A DNA stretch of 64,000 nucleotides from Actinosynnema sp. ALI-1.44 (GCF_001984155.1 NZ_MTQO01000042.1:62001-126000), one strand, 5' to 3'; counted from the first letter of the stretch, positions 33,202 to 43,122 are shown. Program-made: numbers and translations. Notes: a model not told the origin generated them from the sequence alone.

Positions 33202-34601
33202 GACGTCTCCTCCAGGTCACGCGGAAGCAGCAGCACGAACCGCGCGCCACCGGCGACGTTGCCCGCCATGAGATCGCCACCGTGCAGACGAGCGTTCTCC
33301 AACGCGATCGCCAGGCCAAGGCCGCTGCCCGGGGTGCGGGTACGGGCGGCGTCGGCCTTGTAGAAGCGGTCGAACACGTGCGGCAACACGTGTTCCGGCA
33401 GGCCGGGGCCGTGGTCGCTGACGGTGATCCGCACCTGTTCGGCGGACGCCGAGAGGCGCACACGCACCGGCGGTCGGCCGTGCCGCAGCGCGTTGCCGAC
33501 CAGGTTGGCCACGATGACGTCCAACCTACGCCGGTCCAGCGGCACCGTGATCGCATCCGGCGCCACCAGGTCGACCCGGTCCAGCCAGCCCCGGGCCCGC
33601 AGGCAGTCCCGCACGGCGCCCGCCACGTCGACCTGCTCCACGCGCAGGTGGGCGGTGCCCGCGTCGAACCGGGACACCTCCATCAGGTCCTCCACGAGCT
33701 GGACCAGGCGGCCGGTTTCGGTGATCGCCAGCTGCGCGGACTCCTTCGCGTCCGCGTCCATCCTGTCGGCCGCGCCCTCCAGCACTTCCATCACCGCGGT
33801 CAACGTGCTGAGCGGGGTGCGCAGCTCGTGGGAGACGTCAGCGGCGAATCTCCTGGCGTCGGCCTGCATGCGTTGCATCGCCGCCATCGACGTCTGCACC
33901 GACTCGGCCATCTCGTTGATCGTGACGGTCAGTTCGGCCAACTCGTCGGCGCCTTGTGGTTGTGACCGCGCGTCGAGGTCACCTGCGGCGAGCCGACGCG
34001 CGGTGTCACGCAGCTTGCGCACCGGCCGCAGCACGCTCCCGGCGGCCACCAGTGCGAGTATCGCGGCCAGTGGCAGCGCCAATGCCGAGGTGACGGCGGC
34101 GGAACGCGTCAAGTCGCTGATCTGCTGCTCGACACCGCTGAGGTCGTGCACGGAGTACACCTCGATACCGGACGGTGTGCGCGCGCCGTCCAGCGCGGTG
34201 ATCATGATGGGTGTGCCGGTCAGCAGCCAGGGCTTGTCGTTGGCGGTGATCCGCTGTGCGACGAGCCGGTTCCGGGCGCGTACGGCGTCGCGCAAGGCGT
34301 CCGTGATCAGGCCGACGTCGGTGCCGTCCGCGGACCGCAGATTCTTGTAGACGACCGCGGTGTCCCCGCCGACAGCCGCGCGCAGCCGGTCGAGCGCGGC
34401 CTGGTCAGGCGGGTAGATCAGCTCAGGTGTGTGTGCCGTGATCTGGTTGACGGTGGTTTCGGTGAGCCGCCGCTGTGTGCTGTCGACCAGCGCGATGCTG
34501 GCCGTACCGGCGCTCGACCAGGCCGCCGCGGTGGCACCGAGCGCGGTGACCAGCGCGAACACCACCAGCAGTCGGGTACGCAGCCCGAATCGCCTGATCA
34601 C
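33198..34601 (-). CDS. Sensor histidine kinase (HAMP-HisKA)
   Basis: 467 residues from GTG 34601, overlapping the regulator stop (GTGA). A transmembrane helix at about 8-30, an extracellular domain of about 120 residues, a second helix near 165-185 (LALPLAAILALVAAGSVL), HAMP, HisKA with RFAADVSHELRTPLSTL, and HATPase (DVIVANLVGNALRHG, SDHGPGLPEHVLPHVF, GSGLGLAIALENARLHGG). Typical periplasm-sensing kinase, similar in layout to CseC. Confidence 0.94.
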   Translation of the reverse strand: MIRRFGLRTRLLVVFALVTALGATAAAWSSAGTASIALVDSTQRRLTETTVNQITAHTPELIYPPDQAALDRLRAAVGGDTAVVYKNLRSADGTDVGLITDALRDAVRARNRLVAQRITANDKPWLLTGTPIMITALDGARTPSGIEVYSVHDLSGVEQQISDLTRSAAVTSALALPLAAILALVAAGSVLRPVRKLRDTARRLAAGDLDARSQPQGADELAELTVTINEMAESVQTSMAAMQRMQADARRFAADVSHELRTPLSTLTAVMEVLEGAADRMDADAKESAQLAITETGRLVQLVEDLMEVSRFDAGTAHLRVEQVDVAGAVRDCLRARGWLDRVDLVAPDAITVPLDRRRLDVIVANLVGNALRHGRPPVRVRLSASAEQVRITVSDHGPGLPEHVLPHVFDRFYKADAARTRTPGSGLGLAIALENARLHGGDLMAGNVAGGARFVLLLPRDLEETS

Positions 34602-35272
34602 ACCGGTCCGAACCGGTAGCCGAACCCGCGCACGGTCTGCACGTACTCGGGAGACGCCGGGCTGGCCTCGATCTTGGCGCGCAGCCGTTGCACGCAGTTG
34701 TCGACCAGCCGCGAGTCGCCGAGGTAGTCGTGTTCCCACACCTCTTCCAGCAACTGCTGCCTGCTGAACACCCGGCCGGGCGCCCGCGACAGCGTCAGCA
34801 GCAGCCGCAACTCGGTGGGCGTCAGCATCACCTGTTCGCCGTGCAGGGTCACCGTCAGCGCCACGGTGTCGATGCGCAGGTCGCGATGCGCGCGTACGCC
34901 GTCGGTGACGCCGTTGCCGCGGCGGAGAACAGCACGGATTCGCGCATCGAGCACTGTGGGCTGCACCGGTTTGACGACGTAGTCGTCCGCGCCCGCCGCC
35001 AGGCCGCCCACGATGTCGAAGTCGTCGCCACGCGCGGTCAGCATGACCACCGGGGCCGTGCCTGCCTGCCTGATCCGGCGGCACACCTCGATGCCGTCGA
35101 TGCCCGGCAGCATCAGGTCGAGCACGACGAGGTCCGGCGTGGCCGAGTGGAACTCGCGCAGCCCGTCCTCGCCGGTCTCCGCCGTGCGGACGTCGTGGCC
35201 GTGCCTGGCCAGCGCCAGCTGGAGTCCGCGCCGGACCAGTGGATCGTCCTCGATGAGCAGTATCGCCGCCAC
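34598..35272 (-). CDS. OmpR/PhoB-family response regulator
   Basis: 224 residues from a GTG. Receiver with EDD at 8-10 and phosphoacceptor Asp52 (LVVLDLMLPGIDG), Lys of VVKP, and a C-terminal winged helix (LTPTELRLLLTLSRAPGRVFSRQQ, RLVDNCVQRLRAKIE, VRGFGYRF). First gene of the regulator-kinase-lipoprotein operon. The divergent SGNH lipoprotein gene 101 bp away is a plausible target. Confidence 0.94.
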   Translation of the reverse strand: MAAILLIEDDPLVRRGLQLALARHGHDVRTAETGEDGLREFHSATPDLVVLDLMLPGIDGIEVCRRIRQAGTAPVVMLTARGDDFDIVGGLAAGADDYVVKPVQPTVLDARIRAVLRRGNGVTDGVRAHRDLRIDTVALTVTLHGEQVMLTPTELRLLLTLSRAPGRVFSRQQLLEEVWEHDYLGDSRLVDNCVQRLRAKIEASPASPEYVQTVRGFGYRFGPV

Positions 35273-35373
35273 ACGTCCAGTATGGACAAAACGGCGCCGG
35301 TACGCGGATCCTGCGACACAACCGGGACATGACAGCGGAGCCGCCGGGACACGGCGACGGCATCGTCGGAATC

Positions 35374-36108
35374 ATGATCACCAGACGACATCTCGCCATC
35401 GCCATGACCGGCCTCCTGCTGGCCACCGCCTGCTCCACCCAGTCCGCGGCCACCCCGGCACCACCACCGGTGTCCAAGGTGCTGTTCCTCGGCGACTCGA
35501 TCGCGGTCGGTGAGGCGCTGCCGATGGCCGCCGCGTTCAAGGCCAGCGGGATCGGGTTCGAGTCGCTCGCCGCCGAGGGCGGCGGCAACGTCGTCGGGCC
35601 GTTCTCCGAGGAGAACTGGAAGACGCTGCCGGACCGGATCACCACGGCCAAGCCAGCCGTGGTCGTCTACCAGCTCACCACCTACGACTGGGGCAGCCAG
35701 CAGGAGCAGAAGGCCGCGTACGACAAGCTGTTGACCACCGTGACCGGCGCGGGCGCCAAGCTGGTCTTCGTCACCTCGCCACCGATCAAACCGGACGACT
35801 TCTACAAACCGCACATGGACGACCTGAACCGCGCGCCCGAGGTGGCCCGAGCGGTGGCGGCCGGCTCGCCGGACAACGCGAGCCTGCTCGACGCCACCGC
35901 GGTGTGGACCAGCACCTACCAGCAGACCAAGGACGGCAAGGCCGACCGCAGCGCCGACGGCATCCACACCTGCCCGCAGGGCGCCGCGCGGTTCACCAAC
36001 TGGCTGCTGGCCGAACTGGCGAAGCTGCAGCCCTCCTTCACCCCCGCGGCCGCGCAGGACTGGGCCAACACCGGCTGGGCAGCGGACAAGCACTTCAAGG
36101 GCTGCTGA
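35374..36108 (+). CDS. SGNH-hydrolase lipoprotein
   Basis: 244 residues from ATG 35374. Lipobox LLATAC (Cys about 20). The SGNH block I motif LFLGDSIAVG gives the nucleophile Ser, VVVYQLTTYDW resembles block III with Thr-Thr in place of the usual GxND, and DGIHTCPQGAARF is block V (DxxH). Likely an extracytoplasmic esterase or acyl-transfer partner. Divergent from the two-component operon. Confidence 0.82.
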   Translation: MITRRHLAIAMTGLLLATACSTQSAATPAPPPVSKVLFLGDSIAVGEALPMAAAFKASGIGFESLAAEGGGNVVGPFSEENWKTLPDRITTAKPAVVVYQLTTYDWGSQQEQKAAYDKLLTTVTGAGAKLVFVTSPPIKPDDFYKPHMDDLNRAPEVARAVAAGSPDNASLLDATAVWTSTYQQTKDGKADRSADGIHTCPQGAARFTNWLLAELAKLQPSFTPAAAQDWANTGWAADKHFKGC

Positions 36109-36115
36109 GCCGTGT

Positions 36116-36880
36116 TCATGCCCTGAGGTGCACGGCCGTCCCGACTCGCATCAGTTCGAGCCGGGTCGGCACCAGCCGCGGGAGGGCGCGTATCGGCCGC
36201 AGCCGGGAGCGGCCGAGGTGGTACTCGAGTTTCTGGTGTTCCACGTGCGTGACGTGGAAGTGCCTGCCGAATGCGGCGTCGTATTCGGCGCGGGGACGGT
36301 AGAAAGTTTTCTCGGCCAGGAATGTTCCCATCTCCTGCCACCATTCCTCGAAGGATGCCGTTTCTTTCGCGTAGTACGCGCGGGAATAGAAAAGCCGGGC
36401 CCACGCCGCGCGTTTTCCGGCAGGCAGCCGGTGGATGAGCGGAACACCGAGGTGGGCCTCTTTGACCAGCTCAAGGGTGGGGAAGAGGTGGACGTGGACC
36501 CCGCCGGGACGGGTGACGCGGGCGAGTTCGGCTATCGTTCCCCGCAGGTCCACCACGTGCTCGAAGACCTGGTTGGAGCAGACGAAGTCGAACGTGTCGT
36601 CGTCGAACGGCAGCGCATCGCCCGGCATGAGGAGCTTGATCCGCTCGCGTGTGGCCGGTGGGACGGTTTCGCCGTCGCGGGCGAAGATCTCACCGTCACC
36701 GTAGTACGTGTCCGCCCCCTGGAATTCACCAATACCCGCCTCGATGCTCCGCGTGATGATTCGACCGTTTCCGCACCCGAAGTCCAGCGCGGTGAGCACG
36801 CGTCCGCTCCGCGTGGCCAGTGCGGTGAATCGGTCGAATAACCAGTCTTCGTTGGGAACCACGTGCTGATCATTCCACAA
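36116..36880 (-). CDS. Class I SAM-dependent methyltransferase
   Basis: 254 residues. Motif I ALDFGCGNGRI (about 31-41), motif II around FQGADTYYGDG, motif III DALPFDDDTFDFVCSNQVFEHV and the post-III RVTRPGGVHVHLFPT are clear. The C-terminal 100 residues are basic and aromatic. Similar enzymes occur in cell-surface glycan and secondary-metabolite clusters. The stop lies 7 nt from the convergent SGNH gene. The substrate is not known. Confidence 0.85.
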   Translation of the reverse strand: MWNDQHVVPNEDWLFDRFTALATRSGRVLTALDFGCGNGRIITRSIEAGIGEFQGADTYYGDGEIFARDGETVPPATRERIKLLMPGDALPFDDDTFDFVCSNQVFEHVVDLRGTIAELARVTRPGGVHVHLFPTLELVKEAHLGVPLIHRLPAGKRAAWARLFYSRAYYAKETASFEEWWQEMGTFLAEKTFYRPRAEYDAAFGRHFHVTHVEHQKLEYHLGRSRLRPIRALPRLVPTRLELMRVGTAVHLRA

Positions 36881-36933
36881 CGCACAGGCGTGAATGCGCG
36901 GTTTGACCGCGAATTCCGAGAGCGGAAACGGCG

Positions 36934-37370
36934 CTAGCCGTCGCGAACGGCGTAGTCGCCGATCCCGTGGTCGAGTTGACCGCCGACCGCCTGGCCGGGC
37001 CTGACGGGGTCAGCGCGATCGAACTCGGTTTCCCGCACGACTTCCATCCCGTCGTGGTCGCCCGCCGAACCAGCTCATCCGGATCCGCGACCGCGACCGC
37101 ACGCAGCCAGGATTGGACCTCCGGGTTCGGCAACGCGTTGGTGGACTGCCGCCAGGCCGGGTTGAGGTCGAGCAGGTGGTCGATGATCGGGCCGACGAAC
37201 TCCGCTTCGATCAGCCCGGCGACGTGCCGGAGCACCTCGTGCCACGCCGGGTCCGACCACCGGTGGGTGAAGATGTCGATGACGGCTCGTCGTTGCTCGA
37301 CCGCCGAGGCGACCTGATCGAATCCGTCGGGCACCTGGCCCGGCTCGGGGTCCTGTTCATCACGCTCGGC
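36934..37370 (-). pseudogene. Relic of an NTPase/HEAT-like protein C-terminus
   Basis: A protein-like stretch (FDQVASAVEQRRAVIDIFTH, WHEVLRHVAGLIEAEFVGPI, LDLNPAWRQS, WLRAVAVADPDELV) resembles C-termini of large actinobacterial NACHT/AAA proteins. At about 37065 the sense passes to another frame (HDGMEVVRETEFDRADPVRP) and stops with TAG at 36936-36934. No start or NTPase domain is present. It fills part of the 670-bp gap between the methyltransferase and the NRPS relic. Confidence 0.5.
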
Positions 37371-37554
37371 TGTTGTTCGAGCTGCGCATAGTGGTCGGTT
37401 CCGGCCCGTACCTCGAAGAACACAGCACTCGGGCGGAACCGAGAAATGGGTGGGCCACGTCTTCCACGGGTGGGAAGACAATAACGCAAGAAGAATGCCT
37501 CCATGTGCATCGAACCCCTGCCGGGTGCGTTGCCTGACGTAACGTCTCCCCGTG

Positions 37555-38770
37555 ATGGTGGCGCGGGCGTACGACGGTGTTCTGGTTCACGAATGGCCTG
37601 CCCGGCAGGCGCGGGCGGCTCCGGCCATTGTGGACACGGACCGCGTGCTGACCTACGCCGGACTCGATCAACGCGTCGACGACTTCAGCCGACGGCTGAC
37701 GGCGGCCGGTGTGCGCGGGGTGGTCGGCATCCTGCTGCCGCACACCGCCGACCTGGCGGTCGCGGTACTCGGCGTGCTGCGGTCCGGCGCTGCTTACCTG
37801 CTCATGGACGGCACTGACACCGACGTCCGGCATGTCGTCACAACTGGGCTCCGTCTGAACGGTGTCGACATGCCTGTCACGGACTCGGCCCAGCCCCACT
37901 CCCGGCCCCACGACGACGAACTGGCCGCAGTGGTCGTCACCTCAGGGTTGCCCGGCGTCGGCGTGCCACACCGGGCGCTGGCCAACCACGCGTCCGCGAT
38001 GCGCGAGCGGTTCGACCTGTGCCCGGAGGATCGAGTCCTGCAGTGCACCACGGCGATCGAGGCGATCTTCCCGACGCTCGCTTCAGGCGCCTGCGCGGTG
38101 CTGTGCCCCGAACTCCCGGCCGAGGCCCCACCGATTTCCTGGACGACCAAGCCATCACGGCGGCGAATCTGCCCGCCTGCCTCTGGCAGCAGTGGACCGC
38201 TTGCATCGAGCAAGGCACCGCGAGGGTCCCGAAGTCGTTGCGGTTGCTTGTCGTGGGCAGTGGGCGGGCCGAGCCGAAGTCCATGCGGGCTTGGTGCGCG
38301 CACACCGGCATCCCGGTCATCAACACCTACGGACTGACCGAAACGGCGACCACTTCCCTGACCTACGAAGTGGGCACGTACTTCGACAGGGACACGGTTC
38401 CGGTCGGCGTCCCGATCGACAACGTCCGGGCGTACGTGCTGGACGGCAATCTGCGTGAGCTCCCACCAGGTGTCCCCGGTGAGCTGTACATCGGCGGGGT
38501 CGGGCTTGCCCGGGGGTACCTGTCCCGCCCGGGACTCACAGCCGGGCGGTTCGTGGCCGACCCGTACGCCCGCTGCGGTCGTATGTACCGCACTGGTGAC
38601 CGGGCCCGACGGCGGTATGACGGCGGCATCGAGGTGCTCCCCAAGAGCCCGAGGTCGAGAACCGTATCGTCGAGCCCCGCATCTGGACGACGTCGTCAGC
38701 AACGCCGACCTGCGGCCTGCGATCACCAAAGAGCTCACCGAACTCGAATCCTTGGTACGCAACTCACCGG
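37555..38770 (+). pseudogene. Degenerate NRPS adenylation domain
   Basis: The first part (to about 38120) begins like an NRPS A domain (RAYDGVLVHEWPARQARAAP, LTYAGLDQRVDDFSRRL, VLRSGAAYLLMD). Its A3 loop reads [17 protein letters not shown], lacking the usual Lys. In the C-run near 38121 the frame changes and continues with [29 protein letters not shown] (A5), [20 protein letters not shown] (A6) and [14 protein letters not shown] (A7). It breaks up after about 38640, before the A10 Lys and any carrier domain. A third frame with [20 protein letters not shown] follows to about 38770. No other NRPS module is nearby. Confidence 0.7.
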
Positions 38771-40107
38771 CCGATGGCGGACAGCAGACTGACGGCTCGG
38801 TCGACGGACAGCGAACCCGGCTGCGGGGTGGGCCCCGGTGGCCGGGGCATGGCGCGCAGTGCGGAACCGTAACGGACCAGCGCGGCGAAGTCGGCGGGAT
38901 AACGGCTGGTGTCCACGCCCATGAAGCGGACGTCCACTTCGGGAAGCCGCTTGCGCCACAAGCCGGGTTCCGCGATCCCCGCCGATCTGACGCCGTGCGG
39001 GAACAGTCCGATCCGGACAGAGCCGAACCGCCCCGCGGCCGACCGGAGGTAGTTGACCGTGACGTCCACCGCGGACTCGACGGCGAACAGCGTCCACAAC
39101 GGCACCAAGCCCGCCCGCAGCGTCCGGACCGGATCGATCAGCAGGAACGACTCGACGAGCAAGGTGTCCGTCGCGACCCCGGCCGCACCGAGCCATTCCC
39201 GGTGCAGGTCGGCGATCGGGGCGGACAGGGCGTGGGTGTCGGGGTACCGCACGACGTGCACGGGGTGGCCGGTCGCCGCGGCGAGGCGTTCCACGTCGTC
39301 GAGCAGGTGCGCGTCGAATCCCCATTCCGCTTCGGGCGCGTCGGTGTCCGGCTCGATGCCGTGCCGGTCGTAGTCCTGTGGCCGGATTCCGCCCTGCGCT
39401 CCGACCTGGAACACGTGCCGTTCGGCGACCGTCGTCACCGGCCAGGTCGAACTGTCCGCCAGGACGATGATCGGGGCGTCCGGAGCCAGGCGCTCACGCA
39501 GGAAAGCCTCGTAAGCGGCCCCGAGAGCACGGCGTTTCACCCTGAAGTACGCCATCTGCCCGATCATCAACTGGTCCTGGTTCGCGTCGTGCATGTGGTG
39601 CAGTGCGATGTCCGGGTTGCGTCGCAACAACGCCGGTGCGGCGTCCGCGCCGAACTCCAGTGCCCGGTCCGGCCTGCCGGGATCGTTGCCCTTCCAGCGA
39701 ACCGGGACGAGGAACGTCTGCGGCAGCCACGGGGCGCCGATCGCGGTGGCCAGGTGGACGGCGGCGCCGTTGGACGACCCCAGCAGCACTGCCGGGTACT
39801 TGTCCCCCGGGTAGTGACCGGTCACCCATTCGGCCACCGCGTCGAAGTCGACGTCGCCGAGTCTGTCCGGCGACACTCCCTCGGCGGCGCCGGCGACCGC
39901 GTAAAGCCGTTGGCGTAACGGACGCGGCAGCAGGTTGGCCGCGTGCAGGGTGGCCGCGAACGCGCGTCCCTTGCCGAGCCGGTCGAAGGGTTCGCCGCGC
40001 AGCCCGTGGGCCGTGCTGCCGAGCATCGACGCCGCGGAGTCGAACGCGGCGATGGCATCGGCGGGTTCGATGGTGTTGGGCCTTCGGTTTGACACAAAGG
40101 ATGTCAT
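38764..40107 (-). CDS. Uncharacterised protein with alpha/beta-hydrolase-like core
   Basis: 447 residues. The segment [33 protein letters not shown] looks like a strand-nucleophile-helix turn of an alpha/beta hydrolase (G-S-S-N-G), but no classic His motif is evident. There are no transmembrane segments and no signal peptide. It is the last gene of a three-gene operon with an SDR and an alpha/beta hydrolase; its ATG overlaps the upstream stop by 4 nt. I do not recognise the family. Confidence 0.65.
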   Translation of the reverse strand: MTSFVSNRRPNTIEPADAIAAFDSAASMLGSTAHGLRGEPFDRLGKGRAFAATLHAANLLPRPLRQRLYAVAGAAEGVSPDRLGDVDFDAVAEWVTGHYPGDKYPAVLLGSSNGAAVHLATAIGAPWLPQTFLVPVRWKGNDPGRPDRALEFGADAAPALLRRNPDIALHHMHDANQDQLMIGQMAYFRVKRRALGAAYEAFLRERLAPDAPIIVLADSSTWPVTTVAERHVFQVGAQGGIRPQDYDRHGIEPDTDAPEAEWGFDAHLLDDVERLAAATGHPVHVVRYPDTHALSAPIADLHREWLGAAGVATDTLLVESFLLIDPVRTLRAGLVPLWTLFAVESAVDVTVNYLRSAAGRFGSVRIGLFPHGVRSAGIAEPGLWRKRLPEVDVRFMGVDTSRYPADFAALVRYGSALRAMPRPPGPTPQPGSLSVDRAVSLLSAIGR

Positions 40108-40826
40108 GACCTCTCCGCTGCCGTGAGCACGTCGGCGAAGGCCGACGGCGCCTGATAGGGGAAAGCGTGTGCCAGCCCGGGTAGTTCGACGACGTCCGGA
40201 GTCAGGTGGCGGACCCATTCAGGGGTGCAGATCGGATCCCGCTCACCCCGGATGGCCGTTGTCGGACACGCGACCCTGCGCAAGGTGGTCTCGACGGCGT
40301 CGGCGAGCATCGAGTTGGTCAGGTGCAGCAGCCTCGCCGGGCCCGCTCTGCGCCATTCCGGTCGCTGGGTCCTGGTCAACGACCTGGGCTCGCGCTTGCC
40401 GTCGCGCATCCACCTGAGCACCGCTTTCGGCCATGTCCGGTAGCGCGGGTCCACTGTCGGGCTGCCCAGCACGAGTCTGCCGACCACCTCGGGCACTGTG
40501 GCCGCGACGTGCGCGGCGACCTGGGTACCGCACGAGTGACCGATCACCGTGACGTCGCTGAGCTCACGGCGCCGCAACCAATCCACGGCTACCGCCGCGA
40601 GCTGGGTGATCCCCAGGTGACGCGGTGGATCCTCGCTGTCACCGAAGCCGGGCGGGTCGGGCAACCATGCCCGGAAACCGCTGCCCGCCAACGCGGACAC
40701 ACTGTCCCTCAGGTACACCGACACGCCGAGCCCCGGCAGGATCACCACATCCCCGCGATCCGGCGAGCCCGCGGTCAGCGCGTGCACGTTGCCCAGCGGC
40801 GTGGCCGTCCACACTGGAATCAGCAC
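40104..40826 (-). CDS. Alpha/beta hydrolase
   Basis: 240 residues. GTG 40826 was chosen because it follows the SDR stop by 2 nt. Oxyanion region VVILPGLGVSVYLR, nucleophile elbow VIGHSCGTQ, acid in RGERDPICTPEW and His in PGLAHAFPYQ. Resembles lipid- or ester-acting hydrolases. It is the middle gene of the SDR-hydrolase-unknown operon. Confidence 0.83.
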   Translation of the reverse strand: MLIPVWTATPLGNVHALTAGSPDRGDVVILPGLGVSVYLRDSVSALAGSGFRAWLPDPPGFGDSEDPPRHLGITQLAAVAVDWLRRRELSDVTVIGHSCGTQVAAHVAATVPEVVGRLVLGSPTVDPRYRTWPKAVLRWMRDGKREPRSLTRTQRPEWRRAGPARLLHLTNSMLADAVETTLRRVACPTTAIRGERDPICTPEWVRHLTPDVVELPGLAHAFPYQAPSAFADVLTAAERS

Positions 40827-40828
40827 GG

Positions 40829-41830
40829 TCAGCGGCTCCGGATGAGGCCGACCGCGCCCGCCACCACTGCCAGCGCCGCACCGGCCGCCACCGCGGGGTG
40901 CCGGACCAGCCACTGCTGCGCGCTGTGGGAGTGGGCCGCCGCGTCGAAGTCGCCGTGGGCACCGCGGTCGGTTCCGGGCTGGTCGTCCAGTGGCTGCCAC
41001 AGGTTCGTCGGCTGGCGTTCGTCTCGCGCGCGGTCGGTCTGTTGTGCCGAGAAGCCGGTTCGCCCGAGGTAGCGGTCAAGCAGGCCGGGTGCCACCCGGT
41101 CGGCGACCAGAGTGGCCACTGTGGACATCCCGACCCAGCGTTCGCGCCTGCGCGGGCGCCGCGACGCGCGGACGACCGCTCGGGCTGCCACCTCCGGCTG
41201 GTAGATCGGTGGCACCGGCTGGGCGCGTCGTGGCAATCGGGACAGCACCCACCCGAACTGCGGGGTGTTCATCGCGGGCAACTGCACCATCGTGACCCGG
41301 ACACCCGACTTGGCGTGCAGCAGTTCGCAGCGCAGCGACTCGGTGAACCCCTGGATCGCGTGTTTTGCTCCGCAGTACGCCGCCTGCAACGGGATACCGC
41401 GATACGCCAGCGCGGAACCGACTTGGACGATGACCCCGGCGTCCCTCGGCAGCATCCGCTTCAACGCCGACTGCGTGCCGTGCACGTAGCCCAGGTAGCT
41501 GACATCGGTGACCCTGCGGAACTCGTCCGGGGTGATCTCGGCGAACGGCGCGAACACGCCGGTGAAGGCGTTGTTGACCCAGACGTCGATCGGCCCGATC
41601 TCGCGTTCCACGCGGTCCGCCGCGACCTCGAGTGCGGCGTGATTGGCCACGTCCACCGAGATGGCCAACGGTCTCCCACCGGCGGCCCGGACGTCCGCCG
41701 CCGCACGGTCCAGGCCCGCCTGGCCACGTGCGATCAGTACGACCCAGTCACCGCGCCTGGCGAACTCGCGCGCCACCGCCCGGCCGACGCCACCGCTCGC
41801 ACCGGTAACCACCACGACCTTGCCCGACAT
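40829..41830 (-). CDS. Short-chain dehydrogenase/reductase with C-terminal extension
   Basis: 333 residues from ATG 41830. The Rossmann motif VTGASGGVGRAVA (TGxxxGxG), NNAFTG, the catalytic Ser region VIVQVGSALAYRGIP, and YxxxK as YCGAKHAIQGF are all present. After about residue 250 there is an extra 80-residue tail ending in a hydrophobic helix (AVAAGAALAVVAGAVGLI), so it may be membrane-anchored. First gene of the operon. Substrate unknown. Confidence 0.9.
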   Translation of the reverse strand: MSGKVVVVTGASGGVGRAVAREFARRGDWVVLIARGQAGLDRAAADVRAAGGRPLAISVDVANHAALEVAADRVEREIGPIDVWVNNAFTGVFAPFAEITPDEFRRVTDVSYLGYVHGTQSALKRMLPRDAGVIVQVGSALAYRGIPLQAAYCGAKHAIQGFTESLRCELLHAKSGVRVTMVQLPAMNTPQFGWVLSRLPRRAQPVPPIYQPEVAARAVVRASRRPRRRERWVGMSTVATLVADRVAPGLLDRYLGRTGFSAQQTDRARDERQPTNLWQPLDDQPGTDRGAHGDFDAAAHSHSAQQWLVRHPAVAAGAALAVVAGAVGLIRSR

Positions 41831-41913
41831 GACCACCCCACGTGCCTGCTCGACGACACCACGGGAGTACCCACGTCGATCGCCCGCCACGCATCAGGAC
41901 GGGCACACGCCGG

Positions 41914-42315
41914 TCAGACGAGCTTGCTCATCTCGTGGTCGAAGTCGAACCACGCGTGCTCCTGGCTGGGCGGGATGCGCTCGTATGTCCGGTCCAGGAA
42001 GTCCGCGAGGTCGTCCGCGGCGGCTTCGAGGATCGCGGTGCCGCCCGGCGCGGACAGCTCGAACACCACCAGTGCCGGGTCGGCCGCGGGGGTGATCCGC
42101 AGGTCACCCAGGCCCGCCGTGGCGATCAGGCCGTCGGCCAGCAGGCTCCTGGCGAACACCCAGTGCACGGCACCCTTGCCGGTGTGGAACTCGGCGGTCA
42201 CCGCGTACGGATCGCGCGTGTCGTAGCCCAGGTCGACCTGGATTCTCGCCGTGGTGAAGTGGGTCCGCAGGCCGAAAGGGATCGTGGCGTGGACTGTTGA
42301 GTGTGGACTGGTCAT
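41914..42315 (-). CDS. SsgA-like sporulation/cell-division protein
   Basis: 133 residues, ATG 42315 with GGAGGGGG upstream. The SALP fold is shown by LGYDTRDPYAVTAEFHTG, VHWVFARSLLADGL and GDLRITPA, plus the acidic C-terminus. These proteins occur only in morphologically complex actinobacteria and guide septum placement and cell-wall remodelling. It is not beside ssgB-type division genes here. An inverted repeat lies just upstream of the start. Confidence 0.9.
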   Translation of the reverse strand: MTSPHSTVHATIPFGLRTHFTTARIQVDLGYDTRDPYAVTAEFHTGKGAVHWVFARSLLADGLIATAGLGDLRITPAADPALVVFELSAPGGTAILEAAADDLADFLDRTYERIPPSQEHAWFDFDHEMSKLV

Positions 42316-42343
42316 GGGAGCGACCCCCTCCAGGATGCCTGAG

Positions 42344-42374
42344 TGGTGTTCATGTCTACTCACAGGTAACACCA
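42344..42374. promoter_or_regulatory. Inverted repeat upstream of the SsgA-like gene
   Basis: TGGTGTT-17-AACACCA, perfect 7-bp arms, begins 29 bp upstream of the ATG at 42315. It may be a regulator site, since it lies where the promoter should be. The remaining 127 bp to the gene ending at 42502 hold nothing I can name. Confidence 0.4.
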
Positions 42375-42501
42375 TGACGACCCTGAATAATTGCGGGGAG
42401 TTGCCGATTTCACGCGAACGTGCCAGACAGGTTCACCCATGCGGGCGCAATGGCCCGGAATTGTCGACAAATTGGCTGCGCTACGTACAGTAGCGACGCG
42501 A

Positions 42502-43122
42502 CTACCGCTGCCGGACGGCGTAAGTCAGGTGCGTAACCCTCGGGGAGGACTCCGCGCGGACCGGTTCCAGTGCCACGCGGCCCGCGTCGACGCCGTCGAA
42601 CAGGCGGATCCCGGTGCCGAACAGCACGGGCGACAGCGCGATCGAGAACTCGTCGACCAGGCCGGCGTTCACGTACTCCAGGATCGTCGCACCCCCGCCC
42701 GCGATGCGGACGTCGCGGTCGCCCGCGGCCGCTCGGGCCTGGTCGAGCGCGGACTCGATGCCGTCGTTCACGAAGTGGAACGTGGTCCCACCCGGCCGCT
42801 CCCAGGGGTCACGCTTCTCGTGCGTCACGACGAAGACCGGCGTGTGGAACGGCGCCTCCTCCGGCCACGCGGGCTCGCCCGCGTCGAACATGCGCTTGCC
42901 CATCACGCTCGCGCCGGTGCGCTCGAACGTCTCCCGCAAGATGTCGTTGTCACGCCCTTCCTCGCCGCCCCCGCCGAGCTTCAGGTTCTCCCGGAAGAAC
43001 CGCTGCGGGAACACCCACCGCTGCAGTTCCATCCACTGCCGCCCCATCAAGTCCTCGATGGCCTCGGGGGCGATGAACCCGTCCAGTGACATCGACACGC
43101 TGAAGAACACCTTGCCCGCCAT
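42502..43122 (-). CDS. Dihydrofolate reductase-like (RibD C-terminal) protein
   Basis: 206 residues. The N-terminus KVFFSVSMSLDGFIAPE, then ASVMGKRMFDAGEPAWP, VFVVTHEKRDPWE and IAGGGATILEYVNAGLVDEF, are standard for the RibD_C/YyaP dihydrofolate-reductase-like family. The exact substrate is unknown; many act as NAD(P)H-dependent reductases. It is last in the ArsR-SRPBCC-DHFR unit, with its start overlapping the previous stop by 1 nt. Confidence 0.88.
   Translation of the reverse strand: MAGKVFFSVSMSLDGFIAPEAIEDLMGRQWMELQRWVFPQRFFRENLKLGGGGEEGRDNDILRETFERTGASVMGKRMFDAGEPAWPEEAPFHTPVFVVTHEKRDPWERPGGTTFHFVNDGIESALDQARAAAGDRDVRIAGGGATILEYVNAGLVDEFSIALSPVLFGTGIRLFDGVDAGRVALEPVRAESSPRVTHLTYAVRQR

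Noticed and set aside
32722-35272. Calling the two-component operon cseA-cseB-cseC
   Set aside because: Gene order differs from sigE-cseABC, no sigE is present and the similarity is only at the architecture level.
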